Of a stretch of DNA of 64,000 bases, positions 43,157 through 53,014 are shown piece by piece. Numbering within the stretch: the first letter of the stretch is position 1; each line of letters opens with the position of its first letter. The notes under the pieces were generated by a model. The model was not told the DNA's origin. It saw only the letters and a program-made list of their open reading frames with translations, and made no database searches. The DNA is from Burkholderia puraquae. Lineage in GTDB: Bacteria; Pseudomonadota; Gammaproteobacteria; Burkholderiales; Burkholderiaceae. A program made the translations under genes and the position numbers. The stretch is taken from assembly GCF_002099195.1 (NCBI RefSeq), contig NZ_NBYX01000028.1, positions 17,822 through 81,821 on the forward strand. The letters are read 5' to 3'.

Positions 43157-44068
43157 ATGATTTCGAGGCGCTCGTTCAATCGCGCACTCGCCGGACTCGC
43201 GATGGCCGAGGTGCTCGGCGGATGCGCCGGTACGGGCTCCGGCAGGCGCACGATCACCGGCGTCGACGCGCACGCGCACGTGTTCCTGAAATCGCTGCCG
43301 CTCGTGCCGGGCCATCGCTACACGATCGCGTACGACGCATCGCTCGACCAGTACCTCGCGATGCTCGACCGGCACGGCATGTCGAACGGCGTGCTGATCC
43401 AGCCGAGCTTTCTCGGCACCGACAACCGCTATCTGCTCGCCGCGCTGCGCGCGCAGCCCGCGCGCCTGCGCGGCATCGTCGTGATCGACCCCGCGCGCGA
43501 TGTCGGGCAGGTCGCCGCATGGACGCCGCTCGGCGTGCGCGGCATCCGGCTGAACCTGATCGGCGAACGCGATCCGGACTTCGCGGGCGCGGCGTGGCGC
43601 GCGCTGTTGCCGCTGCTGCGGCGGCATGGCTGGCAGGTCGAGCTGCATGCGGAGGCCGCGCGCCTGCCGGTGCTGATGCCGCCGCTGCTCGACGCGGGCG
43701 TCGACGTTTCGCTCGACCATTTCGGGCGGCCCGACCCGCGGCTCGGGATCGACGATCCGGGCTTCCGCTATCTGCTGACGACGGCGGCGAGCAGGCGCGT
43801 GTGGGTCAAGGTGTCGGGCGCGTACCGGAACGACCGCGCCGACCGCTGGCAGGCGTCCGGCCTGACGGCGATGCGCGCGGTGCGCGAAGCGTTCGGCACG
43901 GAGCGGCTGCTGTGGGGCAGCGACTGGCCGCATGTCGGATACGAGGCCGCGGTCGACGATGCGCTCGCGTACCGGTACATGGAGTCGTTGCTGCCGGACG
44001 AGGCCGGGCGCCGGCAGGTGCTGGTCGATACGCCGGCGGCGCTGTACCGGTTCGATGCGAAAGGATGA
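43157..44068 (+). CDS. Exported LigI-like amidohydrolase (Tat/lipoprotein signal)
   Basis: A 303-residue amidohydrolase related to the protein at 29391. The N-terminus MISRRSFNRALAGLAMAEVLGGCAG combines a twin-arginine RRSF motif with a lipobox-like LGGC (Cys about residue 23), implying Tat export and lipidation. The catalytic part begins GVDAHAHVFLKSLPL and ends in GSDWPHVG. ATG follows AGGAGACACCC. An exported partner of a cytosolic paralogue suggests that a lactone or amide is hydrolysed outside the cytoplasm, for example for self-protection, activation of a precursor or salvage. The link to the biosynthetic run is positional (67 bp downstream). Confidence 0.87.
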   Translation: MISRRSFNRALAGLAMAEVLGGCAGTGSGRRTITGVDAHAHVFLKSLPLVPGHRYTIAYDASLDQYLAMLDRHGMSNGVLIQPSFLGTDNRYLLAALRAQPARLRGIVVIDPARDVGQVAAWTPLGVRGIRLNLIGERDPDFAGAAWRALLPLLRRHGWQVELHAEAARLPVLMPPLLDAGVDVSLDHFGRPDPRLGIDDPGFRYLLTTAASRRVWVKVSGAYRNDRADRWQASGLTAMRAVREAFGTERLLWGSDWPHVGYEAAVDDALAYRYMESLLPDEAGRRQVLVDTPAALYRFDAKG

Positions 44069-44223
44069 GCGGACAGGGGCGGCGCGATTCGCGGAACCCC
44101 TGTAGTCTGCACACTGCCCGTGCCGCCATGAGTGCGGTTGCGGCTTGCACGGCTGACGCGGTGATTCGAACGGCACCGCGCGCGTCCGGCCCCCTTCCAC
44201 GCATCGCATCAGGAGCACGCATC

Positions 44224-44511
44224 TTGGCCACCTACATCGTGTTTACACGGGAAAGCATGCAGGACCCGCAGGAATTCGACCTCTACCAGAGCAAGATCGG
44301 CGCAACGCTCGCCGGGCATCCGGTCAAGGTGCTCGCGGCCTACGGGCCGCAGGAAACGCTCGAGGGCGAAGGCCCGGAAGGCGTCGTGATCGTCGAGTTC
44401 CCGTCGAAGGAAGCCGCGCACGCGTGGTACCACGGCCCCGAATACCAGGCCGTCGCGCAGCACCGGTTCAAGGGCGCGCGCTATCGCGCCGTGCTGGTCG
44501 AAGGCGTTTGA
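44224..44511 (+). CDS. DUF1330 family protein
   Basis: A 95-residue alpha/beta-barrel-fold protein with the DUF1330 pattern: ATYIVFTRESMQDPQEFDLY at the start and VVIVEFPSKEAAHAWYHGPEYQAVAQHRFKGARYRAVLVEG at the end. The start is TTG at 44224 preceded by ATCAGGAGCACG. Members are small cytosolic proteins of unknown function often found with aromatic or organic acid metabolism genes. It is 155 bp after the exported amidohydrolase and may be the last gene of the run or independent. Confidence 0.87.
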   Translation: MATYIVFTRESMQDPQEFDLYQSKIGATLAGHPVKVLAAYGPQETLEGEGPEGVVIVEFPSKEAAHAWYHGPEYQAVAQHRFKGARYRAVLVEGV

Positions 44512-44568
44512 GCGGCCTGAATCCGGGCGTCCGGCGGCGCGCTGCGACGCCGGACGCCCGGCCCGCCG

Positions 44569-45030
44569 ATGAACACGTCGACTCCCGCCACCGCGCCCGT
44601 TCGCCCGCCGATGGGCCGCGCCACGACCGTGCTGCTCGCGATCAGCGTGGCGCTTTATCTGGCCGCCATGTTCACCGCGCCGTTTCGCACCGGTGCGCCC
44701 GTCCCGCATCCATGGGCCGACGGCTGGCAGGTGCTGTTGACGGGCTGGATGGGCATGCCCGGCGGCATCCATGCATGGCTCGCGAATCCGCTCGTGTTCG
44801 CCGCGTGGCTGCTGACGGCGAAGCGCTACCGCGCCCAGGCGGTCGTGCTGGCCGTACTGGCGTTGCTGTTCGGGACGAGCTTCCTGTCGCAGCACCAGAT
44901 CGCCGTGAACGAAGCGGGGGACGTCGAACCCGTGCATCTCGACGCGATTGGCTACTGGTGCTGGCTCGCGAGTTTCGGCGCGGCGTCGGTCGGCGCCGCG
45001 TTGTTGCCCGGACGGACGAAGACGCGCTGA
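44569..45030 (+). CDS. Hypothetical membrane protein
   Basis: A 153-residue protein of no family I recognise. Hydrophobic segments lie at about residues 22-40, 71-83, 88-105 and 125-145, so an inner-membrane location is likely. ATG at 44569 follows the DUF1330 stop by 57 bp without a clear Shine-Dalgarno. It lies convergent to the dihydroxyacetone kinase gene, separated by a strong stem-loop. Confidence 0.7.
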   Translation: MNTSTPATAPVRPPMGRATTVLLAISVALYLAAMFTAPFRTGAPVPHPWADGWQVLLTGWMGMPGGIHAWLANPLVFAAWLLTAKRYRAQAVVLAVLALLFGTSFLSQHQIAVNEAGDVEPVHLDAIGYWCWLASFGAASVGAALLPGRTKTR

Positions 45031-45140
45031 TTGATTGCGGATGCTTCGCTGCGGATGTCGACGGAGGTGAAGCCGCCCGGCATTGCAACGAGCCGCGGCA
45101 TCGGCACGTGACGCGAAACGGCGTCTTGCGTGCCGATGCA

Positions 45141-45172
45141 TCGAAGGCGCGACGTCGACGGCGCGCCTTCGA
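45141..45172. terminator. Bidirectional stem-loop between convergent genes
   Basis: TCGAAGGCGCG (45141-45151) and CGCGCCTTCGA (45162-45172), perfect 11-bp stem with a 10-nt loop, placed between the stops at 45030 and 45176. Lacks a long T-run but is the strongest stem in the gap. Confidence 0.6.
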
Positions 45173-45175
45173 CCT

Positions 45176-46876
45176 TCACCGGATGTGCGCCTGCAACGCG
45201 CGCAGCCAATACGACACCGCCACCGCGCCGCCGTCCGGCGTACCGATCGCACGTTCGCCGAGATAGCTCGCGCGCCCGGCGCGCGGCGTCATGCTGGCGG
45301 TTTCCTGCGCGCCGTGCTCCGCCGCCGCGACGGCCGCCTCCCACGCGACCGATGCACCGTTGTCGCCATCGAGCGCTCGCTCGAATGCAGCGACGGCCGG
45401 CACCAGCGCATCGAGCATCGTCCGGTCGCCGGCGTGCGCGCCGCCCAGTTCGCTGATCGACTCCACTGCGCCGCGGAACGCCGCGGCCCAGTCGCGCGCC
45501 GACGGCTCGGCGATCTCGGCCAGCCGGCGCGACGCGCGCAGCAGCGCGGTCGCATAGAACGGCCCCGAGCTGCCGGCGATCGCGCGGCGCAATGCGGCAC
45601 CGAGCGCCGCGAGCGTGCCGGCCGGCGTGCCGTACGCGGTTTCCGGCAGGGCGAGGATCGCCTGCGCGGCGCGCAGCATGCTCGCGCCGAGATCGCCGTC
45701 GCCGGCCGCCGCATCGAGATCCGTCAGCGTCTGCTCATGATCGATCAGCGTCTGAGCGACTGCGTGCAGCGCCGGTTGCAGGCGGGCCGCCCACGCGCGG
45801 CCGGCCGCATCGAGCGGTGGCAGCGGTGCTTCGTGCGCAGCGGCCGCGGCGACGCGGATCTGCGCATTCACGGCGCCGCCGCCCGGCCAGGCGCGCGCCT
45901 GCGTCGGCGCGTCGAGCAGCACCGCGCGTTCGTCGTTCAGCCGCAGCACCGAGATCGAGCAGCCGGGCATGTTCAGTGCCGACAGGAACGTGCCGGCCCA
46001 CGCGCGCGCGACGACGATGCCGCGCCGGTTCAGGTTGTCGTACGCGGCGCGCAGCACGATCGCGAGTTCCATGTCCGGCGTCGCGCCGAGGCCGTTGACG
46101 AACAGCGCAACGCGTTCGCCGCGGTCGAGCACGAGATCGGCGACGATGCTCGACAGCAGCGTGTCGACCAGCGCATCGGCCGGCAGCGGCGCGCGGCGCT
46201 CGACGCCTTTCTCGCCGTGGATGCCGAGGCCGAGTTCGATCTCGTGATCGGCGAGGCTGAAGCCCGACTTGTCGGCGCCCGGGATCGTGCAGCCGTCGAG
46301 CGCGACGCCCATCGTGCCGAGTTCGGCCGCCGCGTCGCGCGCGATGGCCGTGACGCGGGCGAGCGGCAGCCCGCGCGCGGCGGCCGCGCCGGCGAGCTTG
46401 TGGATCAGCACGGTGCCGGCGATCCCGCGCCGCTGGCCGCGCTCGACGCGGCCGCGCAGCGATACGTCGTCGGCGACGATGACCGTCTCGACCGGAATGC
46501 CTTCGGCGCGCGCGAGTTCGGCGGCGAGCCCGAAATTGAGCCGGTCGCCCGTGTAGTTCTTCACGATCAGCAGTGCGCCGTTCGGGCCGGCGCTTGCGCG
46601 GATCGCGGCGAGCACGGCGTCGGTGGACGGCGACGTGAACACTTCGCCGCAGACGGCCGCGCTCAGCATCCCTTCGCCGACATAGCCGCCGTGCGCGGGC
46701 TCGTGGCCGCTGCCGCCGCCGGAGAGGACGGCGACGGGGCGCTGCGCCGGCTCGGGCAGCGGCTGGCGGACGAGCACGTGCTCGTCGCCGAGGATCGCGA
46801 CATGCGGCGACTGCCGCGCGATGCCTTCCAGCATTTCTCGCACGACATCGGACGGGCGGTTGACAAGCTTTTTCAT
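45176..46876 (-). CDS. Dihydroxyacetone kinase (ATP-dependent, DhaK+DhaL fusion)
   Basis: A 566-residue kinase. The DhaK domain (about 1-330) has SGGGSGHEPAHGGYVGEGMLSAAVCGEVFTSPS (about 52-84) and the hemiaminal-forming His in the GIHGEKG region. A DhaL ATP-binding domain follows (about 365-560) with the Mg-binding DLDAAAGDGDLGASM. It phosphorylates dihydroxyacetone or related short-chain ketoses using ATP. MKKLVNRPSDVV at 46876 is the standard family start. It stands alone; the gene upstream on the same strand (sfnR) is 234 bp away, so it is probably a separate unit. Confidence 0.94.
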   Translation of the reverse strand: MKKLVNRPSDVVREMLEGIARQSPHVAILGDEHVLVRQPLPEPAQRPVAVLSGGGSGHEPAHGGYVGEGMLSAAVCGEVFTSPSTDAVLAAIRASAGPNGALLIVKNYTGDRLNFGLAAELARAEGIPVETVIVADDVSLRGRVERGQRRGIAGTVLIHKLAGAAAARGLPLARVTAIARDAAAELGTMGVALDGCTIPGADKSGFSLADHEIELGLGIHGEKGVERRAPLPADALVDTLLSSIVADLVLDRGERVALFVNGLGATPDMELAIVLRAAYDNLNRRGIVVARAWAGTFLSALNMPGCSISVLRLNDERAVLLDAPTQARAWPGGGAVNAQIRVAAAAAHEAPLPPLDAAGRAWAARLQPALHAVAQTLIDHEQTLTDLDAAAGDGDLGASMLRAAQAILALPETAYGTPAGTLAALGAALRRAIAGSSGPFYATALLRASRRLAEIAEPSARDWAAAFRGAVESISELGGAHAGDRTMLDALVPAVAAFERALDGDNGASVAWEAAVAAAEHGAQETASMTPRAGRASYLGERAIGTPDGGAVAVSYWLRALQAHIR

Positions 46877-47110
46877 GGCGACGGGTTCCGGACGGGTGAA
46901 CGAGGCTCGGCCGGGCCCGCACGGGCGCCGGACGGCCTTGCGTGTTGCGGAGGATCGTGCGGGCGCGTTGTCGCCGGGTACAGGCGGCCGTATGACGGAC
47001 GACCGGATGCGGGAGGGGGGCGAGGCGCACGCTTCGCGCCACGATACATCAGGTTCGGACGTTGCTGCACGGAACGCGGCGCGATCGCGCCGGTGCATTC
47101 CCATACGCGG

Positions 47111-48207
<1,097 letters not shown>

Positions 48208-48211
<4 letters not shown>

Positions 48212-49440
48212 GAGTAGAAGCCCGGCGTCGGATAGGTTCGCTTGAGCGCCCATTCGCCGATCTCGCGAATCTTGTACGCGAGCGGGTCGTGGAGCGTATG
48301 GGTGCGCAGGTTGCGCCAGTGCCGGTCGAGCCGCAGCGCGCCGTGCGTCGCGCGCGCACCGGCGACGTCGAACATGCGCGTGCAGAGATCGAGCCCGGTG
48401 CGCGCGGCCGACACCTTCGCGGCGGCCGCGGCGAGCGCGACCTGGCCGCGCTCCGCATGCGTGAGCGCCGCATCGCGCGACCATGCGGCGTCGAGCCGGT
48501 CCGCCGCGCGGTCGGCGAGCACGCGTGCGGCTTCGAGCCCGACCCAGAATTCGCCGTACTGGCCGAGGATGTACGGATCGTCGCCGGTGCTCGCGACCTG
48601 CGCGCCGGGCCACGGCCGCGCCTCGTGCAGCGTGTAGTGCCGTGCGTCGTTGAACGCAGCTTCGGCGATGCCGAGATACACGTTCGTCAGCACGAGCTGC
48701 GCGACGAGCGGGCGCAGGCACGCGAAGGGCGTCGACAGCGGGCCGGGGTCCGTCAGCAGCTCGTGATCCTCGACGCGTACTTTCTCGAACGTGACCGTGC
48801 CGCTGTCGGTCTGGCGCTGGCCGATGTTGTTCCAGTCGTCGGCGATCGAGATACCGCTGCGCTGCGTCGGCACGGCCGCGATCAGGAATGCGCGCGTGTC
48901 GGCGTCGTGCGCGGACGCGATCAGCATCTGCGAATCGAGCGCCCCCGAGCAAAAGCTTTTCTGGCCGCTGAATTCGTGCCACGCGCCGCGCGAGCGGCTG
49001 ACCGTTCGGGCGTCGAGCGGATTCAGCGCATTGCCCCAGAACCACTGCTGGCGCGCGGTGCGCTCGAACCACGATTCCCACTGCGCGGGCGCGCCGAACA
49101 GGCGCACGGTCGCGAGCATCAGGTGATGGAAGCCGAACACGTGCGCGAGCGAACTGTCGGCGGCCGCGAGCACGCGGACGACGTCGAGCGCCGTGCGCCA
49201 GCTCGCGCCGAGGCCGCCGTAGGCGGTAGGGATGCTGAGCGCGAGCAGGCCGCTCTCGCGTAGCTGGTCGCGCTCGGCCTTTGGCGTGCCGCCCTGCTGG
49301 TCGCGCTCGGCCGCGGTGCGTGCAAAGCCGGCCGCCAGGCGCTCGGCGGTTTGCAGGGCGTCCGGAGGGGCCGGCTCGTCGCGGGACGGCGTGACGACAC
49401 GCAGGCTTTCCGCGCGGGGCGATATGGAAATGGATGTCAT
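48208..49440 (-). CDS. sfnB: SfnB-type sulfur-acquisition oxidoreductase (acyl-CoA dehydrogenase fold)
   Basis: A 410-residue flavoprotein of the acyl-CoA dehydrogenase / DszC-like monooxygenase fold. N-terminal helical domain with LRESGLLALSIPTAYGGLGASW (about 62-83), middle beta domain with the GQKSFCSGA segment and TVTFEKVRVEDHELL, C-terminal helices ending HTLHDPLAYKIREIGEWALKRTYPTPGFYS. ATG at 49440 (MTSISISPRA) is the family start; the upstream frame is not conserved-looking. Cotranscribed with sfnR. Its exact substrate is not settled in the family but it belongs to organosulfur scavenging. Confidence 0.9.
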
Positions 49441-50055
49441 GGCGATGAATGCGTCGGTGCGCTGCACGAAAGCGGTCATGCCGCGATGGGCGTTGCTGAC
49501 CGGGTGCTGCGTGATCAGCAGAGTGTTCAACGTTTTGCGCAACGCGGGAAACATCGATTTCTGATAACCAATGCCGGATTGCTGCGCTGGACGCAGCCGC
49601 GCGTGGCGATGTCGCGTGGTGCAGCGATCGGCGGCACGCAAGGCGACGATGAAGCAGCCATGTCGACGCTACTGCAAGGATGCGACGCGTCGCGCCGGCC
49701 ATGAATGCGGAGCGCGGACATCAATGCGTGCCGGAGGACGCCGTGCATGTGCCGGAATCCGTGTCGAAGCGGAAAAGCGCGCTTGCCGCACACTGCGCTG
49801 CTGATCACGCAGCAGCGTATCAGCAGCATTGTTTCCCGGAGTTCATCGCACTGCGGAATATGGTTGTGATGCCGTGGCTGGCACGCATATCAACGTGCGG
49901 CGATTGGTGGGGATGCCACGACAGGCCGTCGATCGCGATGCATTTCGTCATGCAGACGATCGTTCTCTATCGCAATCATCGAAATGGCACGCTCCTTGCT
50001 GACCCATGACGCGACGGGTGCGTCGGCACCCGACTCGACAATGGGAATGCAACCG
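49441..50055. other. Divergent regulatory region of the sfn locus
   Basis: About 615 bp between divergent sfnB and msuE with no supported gene. It contains a perfect sigma-54 promoter at 49985-50000 facing msuE. I saw no equally good sigma-54 promoter on the opposite strand before sfnB. SfnR upstream activating sequences should lie 80-200 bp before 49985 but were not identified. Confidence 0.6.
49985..50000 (+). promoter_or_regulatory. Sigma-54 promoter of msuE-sfnG
   Basis: TGGCACGCTCCTTGCT matches the -24/-12 consensus TGGCACG-N4-TTGCW at every position, 56 bp before the msuE ATG. SfnR, encoded by the divergent operon, is the obvious activator. Confidence 0.9.
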
Positions 50056-50616
50056 ATGAGCAATGCAATCAACGTGGTCGCGATATCGGGCGGCCTGCAG
50101 CGGCCGTCGCGCACGCTGGCGCTGACCGACGCGATCGTCGCGGCGCTTGGCGCCGCGCTGCCGATCGATACGCGGCTGATCGAACTCGGCGAGATCGGCG
50201 GCCGGCTGGCCGGCGCGCTGACGCGCGCGCAGGTGCCGGCCGACCTCGATGCGCAGATCCGCGCGATCGAGACGGCCGATGCGCTCGTCGTCGCGAGCCC
50301 CGTGTATCGCGCGTCGTACACGGGCCTCTTCAAGCACCTGTTCGACCTCGTGCATCACGAAGCGCTGGTCGACGTGCCGGTGCTGCTCGCAGCCACCGGC
50401 GGCAGCGAGCGTCATGCGCTCGTGATCGACCATCAGCTGCGCCCGCTGTTCAGCTTCTTCCAGGCCCGCACGCTGCCGATCGGCGTGTATGCGTCCGAAA
50501 GCGATTTCGACCAGTACCAGATCACGAACCCGGCGCTGCGCGCGCGCATCGCGCTCGCCGTCGATCGCGCGGTGCCGCAGCTGCGCCCGCATGCGCTTTC
50601 CGTCGCGGCCGCGTAG
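50056..50616 (+). CDS. msuE: NADPH-dependent FMN reductase MsuE
   Basis: A 186-residue FMN reductase that supplies FMNH2 to sulfur-scavenging monooxygenases. NVVAISGGLQRPSRTLALTDAI (about residues 6-27), ASPVYRASYTGLFKHLFDL (about 82-100) and the ATGGSERHALVIDHQLRPLFSFF block are typical of MsuE/SsuE. ATG at 50056 is chosen; an open-frame ATG at 49984 lies inside the sigma-54 promoter and cannot be used. It is 36 bp upstream of sfnG and must be cotranscribed with it. Confidence 0.93.
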   Translation: MSNAINVVAISGGLQRPSRTLALTDAIVAALGAALPIDTRLIELGEIGGRLAGALTRAQVPADLDAQIRAIETADALVVASPVYRASYTGLFKHLFDLVHHEALVDVPVLLAATGGSERHALVIDHQLRPLFSFFQARTLPIGVYASESDFDQYQITNPALRARIALAVDRAVPQLRPHALSVAAA

Positions 50617-50652
50617 GCCGCCTGCGTTTTCTTTCTCGACCAGGACACACTC

Positions 50653-51756
50653 ATGAGCCATACCGACTCTTCCGCCGACGGCGTCAAGTTCGCCTACTGG
50701 GTGCCGAACGTCAGCGGCGGCCTCGTCGTCAGCACGATCGAGCAGCGCACCGACTGGAGCCTCGAATACAACCAGCAGCTCGCGCGCACGGCCGAGGCGG
50801 CCGGCTTCGAGTACGCACTGAGCCAGATCCGCTTCACGGCCGGCTACGGCGCCGAATATCAGCACGAGTCGGTGTCGTTCAGCCAGGCGCTGCTGCATGC
50901 GACGACGAAGCTCAAGGTGCTCGCCGCGATCCTGCCGGGGCCGTGGCATCCGGCCGTGGTCGCGAAGCAGCTCGCGACGATCGACCACATCTCGAACGGG
51001 CGCATCGCGATCAATGTCGTGAGCGGCTGGTTCAAGGGCGAATTCACCGCGATCGGCGAGCCGTGGCTCGAGCACGACGAACGCTATCGGCGCTCGAAGG
51101 AGTTCATCCAGGCGCTGAAGGGCATCTGGACGCAGGACAACTTCACCTTCAAGGGCGACTTCTACCGTTTCAACGACTACACGCTGAGCCCGAAGCCGGT
51201 GCAGAAGCCGCATCCGGAGATCTTCCAGGGCGGCAGCTCGCGCGCGGCGCGCGACAACGCGGCGAGCGTGTCGGACTGGTACTTCACGAACGGCAATACG
51301 CCGGAGAACCTGAAGGCGCAGATCGACGACATCCGCGCGAAGGCGGCCGCGAACAACCATCGCGTGCGGATCGGCGTCAACGCGTTCGTGATCGCGCGCG
51401 ACACCGAGGAAGAGGCGAAGGCCGTGCTCGACGACATCATCCGGCATGCACACGTCGAGGCCGTGCATGCGTTCGGCGATGCGGTGAAGCAGGCCGGCAG
51501 CGCGTCGCCGGAGGGCGAAGGCAACTGGGCGAAATCGACGTTCGAGGATCTGGTGCAGTACAACGACGGCTTCCGCACGAACCTGATCGGCACGCCGCAG
51601 CAGATCGCCGAGCGGATCGTCGCGCTGAAGGCGATCGGCGTCGATCTCGTGCTCGCGGGGTTCCTGCATTTCATCGAGGAAGTCGAGTACTTCGGCAAGC
51701 GCGTGCTGCCGCTCGTGCGCGAAATCGAGGCAAAGCGGCAAGCGGTTGCCGCGTGA
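50653..51756 (+). CDS. sfnG: Dimethyl sulfone monooxygenase SfnG
   Basis: A 367-residue FMNH2-dependent luciferase-like monooxygenase that converts dimethyl sulfone to methanesulfinate. KFAYWVPNVSGGLVVSTIEQRTDW at the start, LPGPWHPAVVAKQLATIDHISNGR (about 96-119), NVVSGWFKGEF and PEIFQGGSSRAARDNAA fit SfnG rather than SsuD. ATG preceded by AGGACACACTC. Reduced flavin would come from MsuE. Downstream is a decayed sfnB-like remnant. Confidence 0.93.
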   Translation: MSHTDSSADGVKFAYWVPNVSGGLVVSTIEQRTDWSLEYNQQLARTAEAAGFEYALSQIRFTAGYGAEYQHESVSFSQALLHATTKLKVLAAILPGPWHPAVVAKQLATIDHISNGRIAINVVSGWFKGEFTAIGEPWLEHDERYRRSKEFIQALKGIWTQDNFTFKGDFYRFNDYTLSPKPVQKPHPEIFQGGSSRAARDNAASVSDWYFTNGNTPENLKAQIDDIRAKAAANNHRVRIGVNAFVIARDTEEEAKAVLDDIIRHAHVEAVHAFGDAVKQAGSASPEGEGNWAKSTFEDLVQYNDGFRTNLIGTPQQIAERIVALKAIGVDLVLAGFLHFIEEVEYFGKRVLPLVREIEAKRQAVAA

Positions 51757-51954
51757 CGCGCAGGCTGGTGCGCGGCGGGCGCTCGCGCGTGTCGCGAGAA
51801 GGCCGATCGACGGGGCGACACCGACGGCGCTCGCGGGTCAGCCCGGCTTGACGTTTCGGATCTCGAAACAGGAGGACGGCGGATGCTTCGCGGCACCGCC
51901 GGCCGGTTCAAGCGTTTTGCCGGAAATCACGCGTCTACGGAAATCATCGAAGAA

Positions 51955-52258
51955 AACGTGCAACCGCACGCGGGTGCCACGCCAGTTCCCGTCATCGGCT
52001 CGGATGCCGAGGCACTCGACGTCGCGCATCCGGTCGCCAGCTCGGCTGGCCGAGCACGCCGCGTTGCGCGATCGCGAGCGGAAGCTGCCGTACGACGAGA
52101 TCGAGCAGTTCTTGTCGAGCGGCCCGTGGGGCATCACGGTGCCGCGCGAATACGGCGGCGCGGTGATCGTCGAGAACGTGCGTGTGAGCCCATTCGAAAT
52201 CTTCCACACGCAGCGTTCGTACGACCGCCCGACCTGCGCGGGCCCGTTCGCGGCCGTC
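51955..52258 (+). pseudogene. Decayed sfnB-like acyl-CoA-dehydrogenase-fold gene
   Basis: Translation shows fragments of a second SfnB-family protein. PVPVIGSDAEALDVAH (51985-52035, one frame) continues in another frame as RLAEHAALRDRERKLPYDEI then QFLSSGPWGITVPREYGGA (about 52043-52162), indicating a frameshift near 52036-52040. It then jumps directly to VIVENVRVSPFEIF ... RSYDRPTCAGPFAAV (52163-52258), which corresponds to the middle of SfnB, so about 100 or more codons are deleted at about 52162. The C-terminal part is missing, replaced by the convergent LysE-type gene. It lies just after sfnG, as expected for an ancestral sfnG-sfnB pair. Confidence 0.75.
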
Positions 52259-52904
52259 ACGCCATACCCGCCATCCTCGACGCATCGACCACCATCTGCA
52301 CGCCGAGCCCGCCGAGGATGAGCCCCATCGCCCAGCGCTGCGCGAGCAGCAGCGTCGGGCGTCCGTGCAGGAACTTCGCGATGCTGCTCGAGCAGATCGC
52401 CACCAGCCCGTTCGCGGAAACGAACGCGGCGATCAGCAGCGAGCCGAGAAACAGCGATTGCCCGAGCACGCTGCCGTTCCGGTAGTCGATGAACTGCGGC
52501 AGCAACGAAATGAACAGCATCGCGAGCTTCGGGTTCAGCACGCTGGTCGTTGCGCCCATCGCGAGCAGTCGAAGCGGCCGCTCGCTCGGCAATGCCTGCA
52601 CCTCGAACGGCGAGCGGCCGCCGGGCCGGACGGCCTGCCACGCCAGGTACAGCAGGTACGCCGCACCGACCACGGCCAGCCCGCTGCCCGCATAGGGCAC
52701 GCTCATGAACAGCGTCGTGATGCCGAACGCGGCGCCGAACATGTAGAACAGATACCCGATCATCACGCCGCCGAGTGAAATGAGCCCTGCCGTGCGTCCT
52801 TGCGCGATCGAGCGCGACATCACGTAGACCATGTTCGGCCCGGGCGTGACCGCGAGCATGCCGCCGATGACGAGAAATCCGTAGAGCGATCCGGACGTAT
52901 GCAT
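52257..52904 (-). CDS. LysE/RhtB-family amino-acid exporter
   Basis: A 215-residue inner-membrane exporter with about six hydrophobic segments. GGMLAVTPGPNMVYVMSRSIAQGRTAGLISLGGVMIGYLF near the N-terminus is the LysE/RhtB signature, and NPKLAMLFISLLPQF in the middle is also conserved. ATG at 52904 has AGGAA upstream; a TTG at 52922 is an alternative. Divergent from the LysR gene at 53015, which probably controls it. Its 3' end abuts the sfnB remnant. Confidence 0.93.
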   Translation of the reverse strand: MHTSGSLYGFLVIGGMLAVTPGPNMVYVMSRSIAQGRTAGLISLGGVMIGYLFYMFGAAFGITTLFMSVPYAGSGLAVVGAAYLLYLAWQAVRPGGRSPFEVQALPSERPLRLLAMGATTSVLNPKLAMLFISLLPQFIDYRNGSVLGQSLFLGSLLIAAFVSANGLVAICSSSIAKFLHGRPTLLLAQRWAMGLILGGLGVQMVVDASRMAGMA

Positions 52905-53014
52905 ATCTGACGATTCCTGCAACGAGTGAGTGCTGACGGGATTGATTGTCCGACCGTGGAGAAGAACAGTAAAACGGGATAAACTGAATCGATTGATCAG
53001 TTTTTCTGAATACG

